DNA from: Actimicrobium sp. CCC2.4
Lineage (GTDB): Bacteria > Pseudomonadota > Gammaproteobacteria > Burkholderiales > Burkholderiaceae_D
Length of the DNA stretch: 64,000 nucleotides
Assembly: GCF_034347385.1 (NCBI RefSeq)
Contig: NZ_CP133777.1
Location: forward strand, 3,286,001-3,350,000
Direction of reading: 5' to 3'
The translations under genes and the position numbers were made by a program. Each line of letters opens with the position of its first letter. Position 1 is the stretch's first letter. The notes beneath the pieces were generated by a model, which saw only the letters and a program-made list of their open reading frames with translations, did not search any database and was not told where the DNA came from. Positions 47,437 through 55,859 of this stretch are shown in pieces.

Positions 47437-48441
47437 TTAGAGCAAGGAGTCGCGGTCAACGCCGCGTGCCACCAGAGCGCGCTTGAGCTTGATCAGCGCT
47501 TCCTGCTGCACCTGGCGCACCCGCTCGCGCGTCACGCCGATCTCGGCGGCCAGCGCTTCGAGCGTGGCCGGGTCGTCGTCTCCCAGTCCGAAGCGACGCG
47601 TGATGACCAGGCGCTGTTTGTCGCTCAGGCGGGCCAGCCAGTCGCGCACCAGCAAGGCGGTTTCATGTTGCTCGGCACGTGCCTCCGGTCCGTCGCCGGG
47701 ATCGCCCGGCAGCAGGTCCATCAGACTGCTGTGCGGATCGGCGTCGAGCGGCGCGTCCAGCGAGGCCGCGTGCTCGGACAACGACAGGATATCCTGCACG
47801 TCTTCGGCGCTGCGCCCCGTCAGGTGCGCGACATCATCGATGGACGCATCCTTGCCGTCGTGATGCAGGGCCTCGAGATGGTATTTGGCGCGCAGTACCT
47901 GGTTGAGCTCGCGGATCACGTGCACCGGCAAGCGTACGGTGCGTGCCTGGTTCATGATGGCGCGCTCTATGCTCTGGCGTATCCACCAGGTCGCGTAGGT
48001 CGAGAAGCGGAAACCGCGTTCCGGCTCGAATTTATCGATGGCCCGCATCAGGCCGAGATTGCCTTCCTCGATCAGATCGAGCAATACGACGCCGCGGTTG
48101 ATGTAGTGCTTGGCAATCGATACCACCAGCCGCAAGTTGTGCTCGATCATGACCTGGCGCGCCGGGAAATCGCCGGCCTTGGCCAACGTGGCGTAATGCA
48201 CTTCCTGCGCGACTGTCAGCAAGGCGCGCGCGCCGATCTGGTTCAGGTACAGCTGGGTCGTGTCGGTGGACAGTTCCGATGCGAGCACCTTGCGGATGTC
48301 ATCGATCGACTTGACCAGCACGGTGACGCCAGGGGAATCATTGTCCGCATCACCGTCGCTCCGTGCATCCAGCCCGTCCTCATTGGACGCGGCGTCACCG
48401 GCTTCATCTTCATCGGGCAACGCATCATGAACATGGCTCAT
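47437..48441 (-). CDS. rpoS: RNA polymerase sigma factor RpoS
   Basis: Stationary-phase and general-stress sigma factor. 334 residues: an acidic N-terminal leader of about 45 residues, region 1.2 ([22 protein letters not shown]), region 2 ([38 protein letters not shown]), region 3 ([11 protein letters not shown]) and region 4 ([19 protein letters not shown]). The ATG directly follows the nlpD stop with no gap. In enterobacteria the main rpoS promoter lies inside nlpD; I did not locate one here. Confidence 0.97.
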   Translation of the reverse strand: MSHVHDALPDEDEAGDAASNEDGLDARSDGDADNDSPGVTVLVKSIDDIRKVLASELSTDTTQLYLNQIGARALLTVAQEVHYATLAKAGDFPARQVMIEHNLRLVVSIAKHYINRGVVLLDLIEEGNLGLMRAIDKFEPERGFRFSTYATWWIRQSIERAIMNQARTVRLPVHVIRELNQVLRAKYHLEALHHDGKDASIDDVAHLTGRSAEDVQDILSLSEHAASLDAPLDADPHSSLMDLLPGDPGDGPEARAEQHETALLVRDWLARLSDKQRLVITRRFGLGDDDPATLEALAAEIGVTRERVRQVQQEALIKLKRALVARGVDRDSLL

Positions 48442-49323
48442 TTATCGGCCGGGAAGAAACTTCGCAGGATCGACCGGCTTGCCTTGCTGGCGGATTTCGA
48501 AATGCAGCTTGACGCTATCGGAGTCGGAATTCCCCATCTCGGCAATTTTTTCGCCACGGGTCACCGTCTGGCCTTCCTTGACCAGAATCGATTTGTTGTG
48601 GGCGTAGGCCGACAGCAAATTGCTGGTGTGCTTGACGATGACCAGGTTGCCGTAGCCGCGGATGCCGCTACCGGCATACATGACCTTGCCTGCACCGGAG
48701 GCAATCACCGCCTGGCCACTCTTGCCGGCGATATCGATACCTTTTTTGCCGGCATCAAAAGAACCCACTACCTTGCCCTCGGTTGGCCAGATGAAGCCGA
48801 CATTTTCTTCTTCGGGTGACGACGGATCGGCTTTTTTCTCGACGGCTTTCGGTGCCTCGGCGCGTGGTGGTGGCGTCACTACCGCAGGTGTGCCGTCCGG
48901 CTTCTGCATTTCGGCCAGCGTCGCTTCGGAATACGGCCGCTTGTCGCCGCGCGGGCCGGTTTTTGCCGGCGTTGCGCCGGTACCGTTGAGGGGGCGCACA
49001 TCGACACCGGAACCGGCGGCAACGCTACCGGTCTGCGCGGTGCCGGCTGGCGGCAGCACGCGCAAGACCTGGTCGACCTGGATATCGTTCGGGTTGGTCA
49101 GGTTGTTCCACATCACGATGTCACGGGTATTCTGACCAAATTCCTGCGCAATGCGGTTGAGCATGTCGCCTTTCCTGACCGTATAGAAGCCCGGCGCATC
49201 CGGTGCGCGGACACCGCTGACTGGCGTTGCCATGTCGACCACGGGTGCGGGGCGACGCGGTGTCGCGCAACCGGCCAGGACGGCGCTGACCAAAAGGAAA
49301 ATAGCTAAGTGGGGTTTATTCAT
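48442..49323 (-). CDS. nlpD: NlpD-like murein hydrolase activator lipoprotein
   Basis: 293 residues from the ATG at 49323. Lipobox VLAGC (about residue 17), a LysM domain (YTVRKGDMLNRIAQEFGQN), a Pro/Lys-rich linker, and a C-terminal LytM/M23 domain. The M23 zinc site is degenerate: GIDIAG lacks the first His, as in enterobacterial NlpD, which activates the amidase AmiC rather than cutting murein itself. Gene order surE-pcm-nlpD-rpoS is conserved. Confidence 0.93.
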   Translation of the reverse strand: MNKPHLAIFLLVSAVLAGCATPRRPAPVVDMATPVSGVRAPDAPGFYTVRKGDMLNRIAQEFGQNTRDIVMWNNLTNPNDIQVDQVLRVLPPAGTAQTGSVAAGSGVDVRPLNGTGATPAKTGPRGDKRPYSEATLAEMQKPDGTPAVVTPPPRAEAPKAVEKKADPSSPEEENVGFIWPTEGKVVGSFDAGKKGIDIAGKSGQAVIASGAGKVMYAGSGIRGYGNLVIVKHTSNLLSAYAHNKSILVKEGQTVTRGEKIAEMGNSDSDSVKLHFEIRQQGKPVDPAKFLPGR

Positions 49324-49361
49324 TCTGGGTGATGTGTTTTGTATTGATGCTGTTGAGGCTG

Positions 49362-50198
49362 TCATACCGTGCCTGCATGCAATGGCACGAAATGACAATC
49401 TTCCAGCGTGGTGTGGGTCCAGTCGAATTTGCCGACGCGTACGATCAGTTGCAGCACCTGATGACGGGCTCCGACCGGGGCTACCAGCCTGCCGCCTATT
49501 GTCATCTGGTCCAGCAGTGCTTGTGGAACTTCCAGCCCTGCCGCCGCCAGAATGATGCCGTCGAACGGCGCTGCCTGCGAGAGGCCGAGCATACCATCTC
49601 CGTACTGCAAACGGACATTTGCGATCCGCATGGGCCGCAGGTTCGTGCGCGCCAGCTCATGCAACGGACGAATCCGTTCGATCGAGTACACCTCCTTGGC
49701 GACCAGCGACAACACGGCAGCCTGATAACCGCAACCGGTGCCGATTTCGAGCACGCGATTGAGCGGACCGCCGTCGCGCAGCACTTCGATCATGCGCGCG
49801 ACGATATACGGCTGGGAGATGGTCTGGTGATAACCGATAGGGATGGACGCATCCACATACGCCTGCGCGACCAGGCCAGGCTCGATGAACAGATGGCGCT
49901 GGACCGCTTCCATGGCGGCCAGCACCGTGGTGTCCTTGATGCCTTGCGCCGACAATCGCATCACCATGGCGCGCCGCACGCTGTCCGACACCAGCGGTTG
50001 CTGGCGCTGCGGCAGCGCGCTGGCACGGCGCTCCTGCGCCTCGGCAGGACGCACCACCGCAGCGACATGTCCTGCCGCGTTGCGCGTGGCGGTTTGTGGC
50101 GTGGCAACGCGGGGAGGCACGTAGCCGGTACTGCCGCGGGCAGGCTTGTCGACCAGGGAGGACAGCGTCAATGGAAAGCGCTTGCCCTTGTCGGTCAT
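49362..50198 (-). CDS. pcm: Protein-L-isoaspartate O-methyltransferase
   Basis: Repairs isoaspartyl damage in proteins with SAM. 278 residues: a poorly conserved N-terminal extension of about 70 residues, then the catalytic part with [20 protein letters not shown] motif [17 protein letters not shown], and [10 protein letters not shown]. The extension is long compared with the ~210-residue enterobacterial form. The ATG overlaps the surE stop by 4 bp. Confidence 0.94.
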   Translation of the reverse strand: MTDKGKRFPLTLSSLVDKPARGSTGYVPPRVATPQTATRNAAGHVAAVVRPAEAQERRASALPQRQQPLVSDSVRRAMVMRLSAQGIKDTTVLAAMEAVQRHLFIEPGLVAQAYVDASIPIGYHQTISQPYIVARMIEVLRDGGPLNRVLEIGTGCGYQAAVLSLVAKEVYSIERIRPLHELARTNLRPMRIANVRLQYGDGMLGLSQAAPFDGIILAAAGLEVPQALLDQMTIGGRLVAPVGARHQVLQLIVRVGKFDWTHTTLEDCHFVPLHAGTV

Positions 50199-50932
50199 CG
50201 CAGACTTTTCTTGAGGCTGTCGAGCTGGGTGTTATGGGTCAGGTCGATCTGCAGTGGCGTGATCGAAATCCTGCCGTGCGCAACCGCATGAAAGTCGGTG
50301 CCTTCACCGGCTTCGCGGGCCTGGCCAGCCGGGCCGATCCAGAAGATCTCGCGTCCGTGCGGATCGATGGCGCGGATAACTGCCTCCGATTGGTGCCGCT
50401 TGCCGAGTCGCGTGGCGACGATCTCGCCAAGCTCGTCGTAGGGCAGGTTCGGAATGTTGACATTGAGCAGATACGGCTTGTCCAGCGTATCGAACTTGCG
50501 CAGCACGATCTCGCGTGCCACCCGCGCTGCCGCCGCCAGTTCGCCCCAGCCTTTGTCGACTTGCGAGAACGCAATCGACGGGATACCGAACAGATAGCCT
50601 TCGGTCGCGGCCGCGACAGTGCCGGAATACAGCGTGTCGTCGCCCATGTTCTGGCCCTGGTTGATGCCCGAGACAATCAGGTCAGGCCGGAACGACAGCA
50701 CACCCGTGAGCGCCACATGCACGCAATCGGACGGCGTGCCATTGACAAAATGAAAGCCGTTAGCCGCCTTGTAGACGGATAACGGCCGGTCGAGCGTCAG
50801 GGAATTGGAAGAACCGGAACGGTTGCTGTCCGGTGCCACCACAACGATCTCGGCGATCGAAGCCAGTGCATCGGCCAGCGCCACGATACCGGGCGCAAGG
50901 TAACCATCGTCATTGCTGATTAAGATTTTCAT
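50195..50932 (-). CDS. surE: 5'/3'-nucleotidase SurE
   Basis: Survival protein, a metal-dependent nucleotidase. 245 residues from the ATG at 50932 ([16 protein letters not shown]), which carries the metal-binding Asp pair; upstream sequence in frame is not conserved. Further family segments are [15 protein letters not shown] and [23 protein letters not shown]. First gene of the surE-pcm-nlpD-rpoS unit. Confidence 0.96.
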   Translation of the reverse strand: MKILISNDDGYLAPGIVALADALASIAEIVVVAPDSNRSGSSNSLTLDRPLSVYKAANGFHFVNGTPSDCVHVALTGVLSFRPDLIVSGINQGQNMGDDTLYSGTVAAATEGYLFGIPSIAFSQVDKGWGELAAAARVAREIVLRKFDTLDKPYLLNVNIPNLPYDELGEIVATRLGKRHQSEAVIRAIDPHGREIFWIGPAGQAREAGEGTDFHAVAHGRISITPLQIDLTHNTQLDSLKKSLR

Positions 50933-51055
50933 GCGGCTGATTTTACCCGAAGCGCTCTGCAGAATAGGTCGGCGCGGCAAGAATATGCGGCATAATCAAA
51001 AACTCAAAAAATCAAACGACCGTTCTATTAATTCACATGCCATGAGGAGACACCC

Positions 51056-52036
51056 ATGAAAGCCATCGTCTGCAATGCCTGGGGCCTGCCCGACACGCTG
51101 GTCATCGAAGAGCTGCCTGATGCCGTCCCCGGCCCGGGCGAGATCGCCATCGAGATACGCGCCGCCGGCGTGAATTTTCCCGACGTGCTGATCATCCAGA
51201 ACAAATACCAGTTCAAGCCTGCCCTGCCCTTCACGCCCGGCAGCGAACTGGCCGGCGTCGTGCTGGCCGTCGGCGAAGGCGTGACCCGCTACAAGGCGGG
51301 CGACTCCGTCATCGCCTTCAGTGCCCAAGGCGCGTTCGCGCAGCAGATCGTGGTCGCCGCCAATGCCGTGATGCCGATGCCCGCCGGCATGGACTTCGAT
51401 ATCGCCGCCGCCATCACGCTGACGTACGGCACCTCGCATCATGCGGTGGTCGACCGGGCCCAACTGAAAGCCGGCGAAACCATGCTGGTGTTGGGTGCCG
51501 CCGGCGGTGTCGGACTGGCCGCCATCGAAATCGGCAAGGCGCTCGGTGCCCGCGTGATCGCCGCCGCCTCGTCCGATGAAAAACTTGCGGTCTGCCGCGA
51601 GCACGGTGCCGACCTGACCATCAACTACAGCACCGAAGATTTGCGCGGCGCGATCAAGGCCGCCACCGATGGCAAGGGACCGGACGTGATCTACGACCCG
51701 GTCGGCGGCATCTATGCCGAGCCGGCGTTCCGCTCGATCGGCTGGCGCGGCCGTTACCTGGTGGTCGGTTTTGCCAACGGTGAAATTCCAGCTCTCCCGC
51801 TGAACCTGATGCTGCTCAAGGGTGCCTCGCTGGTCGGCGTGTTCTGGGGCGAGTTCGCCAAACGCGAACCGAAAGCCAATCAGGCCGCGATGCAGCAACT
51901 GATGGGCTGGCTGGCCGACGGCACCATCAAGCCGCGGATTTCCGGACGCTATGCGTTGGCGGAGACCGCGCAGGCCTTGAATGACATGGCGGCGCGCAAG
52001 GTAATGGGGAAAGTGGTGATCAAGCCCTGGGCTTGA
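51056..52036 (+). CDS. NADPH:quinone oxidoreductase family protein
   Basis: 326 residues of the zinc-free medium-chain dehydrogenase/reductase group. N-terminal GroES-like domain (LPDAVPGPGEIAIEIRAAGVNFPDVLI) and Rossmann domain with VLGAAGGVGLAAIEIGKALGARVIA. No zinc-binding cysteines. Such proteins reduce quinones or enoyl-type compounds with NADPH; the substrate is unknown. A strong GAGGAGA site precedes the ATG. It stands alone, divergent from surE. Confidence 0.9.
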   Translation: MKAIVCNAWGLPDTLVIEELPDAVPGPGEIAIEIRAAGVNFPDVLIIQNKYQFKPALPFTPGSELAGVVLAVGEGVTRYKAGDSVIAFSAQGAFAQQIVVAANAVMPMPAGMDFDIAAAITLTYGTSHHAVVDRAQLKAGETMLVLGAAGGVGLAAIEIGKALGARVIAAASSDEKLAVCREHGADLTINYSTEDLRGAIKAATDGKGPDVIYDPVGGIYAEPAFRSIGWRGRYLVVGFANGEIPALPLNLMLLKGASLVGVFWGEFAKREPKANQAAMQQLMGWLADGTIKPRISGRYALAETAQALNDMAARKVMGKVVIKPWA

Positions 52037-52112
52037 CGGAGCGGGTACGCTGTCCCGGCTGGACGTTGCGACGCCAGCCGGTGACGGCGCGGCAGCACAA
52101 CATGCCGGCGTC

Positions 52113-53471
52113 CTAAGTCATCATCGGCGCCGCATCGTCCAGATGCCGTGCCGCGACCGTTTTGAAGTCATCCGAAATACGCTTATCCGCCAGCACGGCG
52201 GTCCAGAATTGGCCGGCCAGCATCGCGGCTCGCGGCAACTGCCGCAGATCCAGCTTGTCCATTGCATCCAGAGACAGCCGTCGATCGATCACCTCACCTT
52301 GCATGTTCGGCCGATACAGCATCGGCAGCATGTCGTAGCACGGCAGCAAAGTGAATTGCTGCCCCGGTACCCAGCTCAGCGACAGATTTCCCTGATGCCT
52401 GTCGGTGTTGCCGATGAGCGCGCCATACAAGTCCAGCAGCTCGATAACCGTGTAATCAGGCAGCGTTAATTGGCGCTGGTTAAACAGCAGGTTTGCCACG
52501 GTAGACCAGGATTGTTCGAGCGCGCCGGTTTCTCCTGCCAGGCCTGCCAATGACAGCATCGGCAACCGGCCTTGCAGTCCGCGCCGGTCAAATCGGGTAG
52601 ATTCCAGGAAGACCCGATTCTGCGCTATCAGGATGTCGGACTTCGCTGCGGCAATGCCGTTGCGTGCCAGGGTTTGCAAAGCATGGTGCTCGGCAATCAG
52701 CAGGTCGCCCCATCGCCGGCCGCCAGGCGTGTCCATGCCCGCTGAAAATTTCACGATGACATGACAACCCGGCCGGTCAGCTTCATCGCTTGATATGGTC
52801 GCAAGAAACTTTGGTTGCTCGCCGCCTGCGGAAGACCCGATCACCTCGCCTGACAAGGCGCGCGCGGCAAGTTCCGGGTAGCGCTGGTATCGGCCCGCCC
52901 CGGCAATGACGTTCTGCGCTCCCTCCGCCCTTTCTTGCCGGTACCGGCGGTAGGATTCATTCCCGACGATCAAATCGCCCGTGCTGTTCTCGCCGCGACG
53001 CGCAAGGTAATACAGCACGTCATCATCACTCCACTGCAGCACATCCGCGAGCAAGTCCAGATCAGCATGTTCTTTCGGCACCGTCTTGCCCAAAAAACCT
53101 TGCGGCCGCAGATCCTGGAGAAAATACGGCAAGCCTTCACACAGCTTGACTGCGGCACTGCCGTTGAGCTGGTACGCATACCAGTGCCCGACGAGGACGA
53201 TCAAGTCACAAAAATGAGCAGTTTCTCCCGAGGTATCGACACGATAGACCCGCAGTTTGCTGCCAAGGTCGCGCAAATCACGGCGCAATCCATATACCGT
53301 AGACCGTGCAGCGCCAAGAACGCAGACGTCATTGCCGGCCGCCGGCCAGAGCCGCGAGAAGGTCGGCTGGCTGATTCCCAATGCTGACGACAGGGTTCCG
53401 GCATCCGCCGGCTGGCGCGACAAGAGGCGTCGGAGCGCCGCTATCTGGTCGCCTTTTTTGGGATTTATCAT
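52113..53471 (-). CDS. HipA-family kinase (YjjJ-type, with own N-terminal HTH)
   Basis: 452 residues. The N-terminus is a winged-helix/HTH domain (RRLLSRQPADAGTLSSALGISQPTFSRLW), unlike classical HipA, which depends on a separate HipB. The kinase part has the nucleotide-binding loop SSAGGEQPKF, the catalytic loop GNTDRHQGN and the metal-binding YDMLPML. All key residues are present, so activity is likely. HipA toxins phosphorylate glutamyl- or related tRNA synthetases; the target here is unknown. No hipB-like gene is adjacent. The ATG has no clear ribosome-binding site. Confidence 0.88.
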   Translation of the reverse strand: MINPKKGDQIAALRRLLSRQPADAGTLSSALGISQPTFSRLWPAAGNDVCVLGAARSTVYGLRRDLRDLGSKLRVYRVDTSGETAHFCDLIVLVGHWYAYQLNGSAAVKLCEGLPYFLQDLRPQGFLGKTVPKEHADLDLLADVLQWSDDDVLYYLARRGENSTGDLIVGNESYRRYRQERAEGAQNVIAGAGRYQRYPELAARALSGEVIGSSAGGEQPKFLATISSDEADRPGCHVIVKFSAGMDTPGGRRWGDLLIAEHHALQTLARNGIAAAKSDILIAQNRVFLESTRFDRRGLQGRLPMLSLAGLAGETGALEQSWSTVANLLFNQRQLTLPDYTVIELLDLYGALIGNTDRHQGNLSLSWVPGQQFTLLPCYDMLPMLYRPNMQGEVIDRRLSLDAMDKLDLRQLPRAAMLAGQFWTAVLADKRISDDFKTVAARHLDDAAPMMT

Positions 53472-53799
53472 AGAGTATGAATAGATAAAATAATGGTCGT
53501 CTGCATAGCAGAGAGAAGACCTATTTAATCACAATTGAATTGAATTTGAATAGATACTTTTGAATCATTGACGATGGTCTTCAAGGTAATCCTGCAGCCT
53601 ACGAACCGTGCTGACAAGGAACCTTAGCGCTGATGGCAGCCATCTCCACCCCCACAAAAAAGACCTGAGCACATCCTGATTAGTGGTTGCTTACAATTGG
53701 TATCACTGGTTACTCTTTGAGTGAAACCGTGCCGATAGCGGTCGCGTTTCGTGCCTTCAGGGCGAAACTCTTTCGCCCTATCACCCGAAAGGAAAGAGC
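53472..53799. other. Divergent promoter region between the HipA-family gene and a secreted protein gene
   Basis: 328 bp, AT-rich on the hipA side. Holds two 10-bp direct repeats TGAATAGATA (53478-53487 and 53547-53556), the first touching the hipA start region, and on the other side nested hairpins in the leader of the 53800 gene. No coding potential was seen. Confidence 0.55.
53746..53799 (+). promoter_or_regulatory. Leader with mutually exclusive hairpins
   Basis: Hairpin B (53759-53767 with 53771-53779, 9 bp, loop CTC) uses CGAAA and TTTCG segments that could instead pair in hairpin A (53746-53751 with 53763-53768) and hairpin C (53770-53775 with 53786-53791). C covers part of the AAGGAAAG ribosome-binding site just before the ATG at 53800. 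So B leaves the site free and A plus C would mask part of it. Confidence 0.4.
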
Positions 53800-54402
53800 A
53801 TGTTCAAGCCCAAAACGATTCCCCTAGTCATGCTGGCAATGGTCACCATGATATCCACCAGCGCATTCGCCCAGCGCGCCCTGCCTGATCCGACAGGTAC
53901 CACCACCGTCCAGCGCGACGTCAATCAGCAAACCCGCATTGAAGAGGGTTTAAAGTCCGGTCAACTGACCACCCGGGAAGCCGCCGGCCTCGAGCGCAAG
54001 GAGGCCCGCATCGACCGCATGGAAGCTAATGCACTCAAAGACGGCACGCTCACCCCCGCCGAACAAACGCGCATCAATCGTCAGCAAAACAAGGTCAGCC
54101 GCAATATCTACACAGAGAAACATGATGCGCAGACTGGCAACCCGAACTCGGCATCGAGCCAACGCATGCAAGCCGACGTGCAACGCAATGTGAACCAGGA
54201 ACAGCGCATCCGGAACGGGCTCAAGGATGGATCGCTGACCAAGGAGGAAGCAGCGCGACTCGAGCGTGGTCAGGCCCGGGAAAGCCGACTGCAAGCCAGG
54301 GCCGGTGCTGACGGACACGTCGGGGCAGCCGAGCAGCGACATGTTCAACGCACTGAAAATCGCCAGTCACGCAGAATCTTCAACGAGCGTCACGATCAGT
54401 AA
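53800..54402 (+). CDS. Secreted hypothetical protein with internal duplication
   Basis: 200 residues. A signal peptide (residues 1-24, ending AFA) is followed by two copies of a ~70-residue charged helical unit. Copy one is about 38-107 (QRDVNQQTRIEEGLKSGQLTTREAAGLERKEARID ... IYTEKHDAQ) and copy two about 129-199 (QRNVNQEQRIRNGLKDGSLTKEEAARLERGQARES ... IFNERHDQ). Each contains an LxxGxLTxxEAAxLE segment. It lacks Cys and is strongly basic/acidic, likely periplasmic. Function unknown. GGAAAG ribosome-binding site. Convergent with pelG. Confidence 0.82.
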   Translation: MFKPKTIPLVMLAMVTMISTSAFAQRALPDPTGTTTVQRDVNQQTRIEEGLKSGQLTTREAAGLERKEARIDRMEANALKDGTLTPAEQTRINRQQNKVSRNIYTEKHDAQTGNPNSASSQRMQADVQRNVNQEQRIRNGLKDGSLTKEEAARLERGQARESRLQARAGADGHVGAAEQRHVQRTENRQSRRIFNERHDQ

Positions 54403-54475
54403 GTCGACAGTTGATTGTGCTGTCAGCGCCCGGGGGCATCCTCCACCGGTCGCTGCAGAAGAACAACTGCCCCGC

Positions 54476-55846
54476 CTACTGCAACATAAACGTCTCGTAC
54501 TCCAGCACCCCCAGCGTCCGCGATAACATCCCCAACCCAGCCAGCACCACCACCAGCAAGGCCAGTGCAAATCCGTACCCGAAAAACGCCGGGCCGAGCT
54601 GCACCGACACCAGCGTCAGCACCAGGTTCAGCACGACAAACGCAGCGCACAGCGCCAGCACGATGCGCCGCTTGTCCAGGTAAAAGAACACGTTCAGGAT
54701 ACCCAGCAACACCACCTGCAAACCGGCCGCAATCACGTCGATGTATAGCAGCGGCAAATACAGCGTCGATATCCCCAACCACTTAAGTACCGCTTCGCCG
54801 ATCACGATCAGCAGCAGCGTCGCGATAGTCTGGATCTTGATAATTTCGAAGATGCCGAGGCGGATGGTTTCGACCATGCCGTTGCGGGCTTCCTCGATCG
54901 CTTCGAGCGAACCGCCGCTGCGCACGGCCTGATAAAACTTGTCGTAGTACTCGACAAAATCGGTCTCCATGCGTAACAGAAAAATCGCCATCCCCGGAAT
55001 GATCGACAGGTAGGCCAGAAACACCGGCAAGTCGTAAATTACCGACGCGCGTAACGGACCGATGATGGCCTGACTGGTATCGGCAGTGAACCAGAATACG
55101 AACTTGTCGACCCAGACGCCGAGGTTGTACAGCAAGCCGATGCACAGCAGCGCCGGATACATCAGCTTGCGTTCAAAGAACTCGAACGAAATAAACTTCT
55201 GCGCCGGATAATTGCGCAGGATCAGAATCGTCATCCCCATCAGCAACAAAGCCTGACCAATCACGAAACCCGCCATCAATCCTTCCAGCCCGAACGGCCG
55301 CATCGCTAGTGCCGCGAGCACCGTGATCGCATAGCCGCCCAGGTACATCCAGACGATTTCCTTGTACTGCTTCATGCCGGACAAAAAGATCGTCGCGATC
55401 CAGATATTGGACATGATCACGAAGGCCGCCAGCAGCAGCAGCCGGTACATCACGCTTTGCTCCGGAAACAGGAACAGCACGCACAGCAATCCGGCAATCC
55501 CGCCGACCACCGTCACGGCCAGCGTCACCGCATGGAAATTGGTCAGGATGACGTCGTTGTTCTTCTCGAACAAGCGGTCGGCCGTGAAGCGCGTGAAGGC
55601 CAGCTGGAACGGCCCGGTAAAAATCAGCGACGCGGCAATCACATAGGTAATGCTGACCTGGAACTGCACGATCAGCAGGTTCGGCAGCACGATCGCGTAA
55701 CTGAGCACACCGATGATCAGGATGCCGACGATCGACAGCACCCACGGTCCCGAGCTGATCACGGCGGCATAGGTGTAGGCCTGCATCAGCGACATCAGAT
55801 TGTCGCGTTTGAGGATCTTGCGTAATTCGAATCCGATACCGGCCAT
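54476..55846 (-). CDS. pelG: Pel polysaccharide exporter PelG
   Basis: 456 residues, about twelve membrane segments, of the MOP/flippase-like superfamily. The family start MAGIGFELRKILKRDNLMSLMQAYTYAAVISSGPW is intact. PelG is the inner-membrane component that, with PelD-PelE and PelF, makes and moves the Pel polymer across the inner membrane. It follows pelF by 13 bp and is the last pel gene, facing the convergent gene at 53800. Confidence 0.95.
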   Translation of the reverse strand: MAGIGFELRKILKRDNLMSLMQAYTYAAVISSGPWVLSIVGILIIGVLSYAIVLPNLLIVQFQVSITYVIAASLIFTGPFQLAFTRFTADRLFEKNNDVILTNFHAVTLAVTVVGGIAGLLCVLFLFPEQSVMYRLLLLAAFVIMSNIWIATIFLSGMKQYKEIVWMYLGGYAITVLAALAMRPFGLEGLMAGFVIGQALLLMGMTILILRNYPAQKFISFEFFERKLMYPALLCIGLLYNLGVWVDKFVFWFTADTSQAIIGPLRASVIYDLPVFLAYLSIIPGMAIFLLRMETDFVEYYDKFYQAVRSGGSLEAIEEARNGMVETIRLGIFEIIKIQTIATLLLIVIGEAVLKWLGISTLYLPLLYIDVIAAGLQVVLLGILNVFFYLDKRRIVLALCAAFVVLNLVLTLVSVQLGPAFFGYGFALALLVVVLAGLGMLSRTLGVLEYETFMLQ

Positions 55847-55859
55847 GACGTCTCAGTTC

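Noticed and set aside
52113-53799. Classical hipBA toxin-antitoxin operon
   Set aside because: No small HTH gene lies upstream or downstream; the HTH is fused to the kinase.
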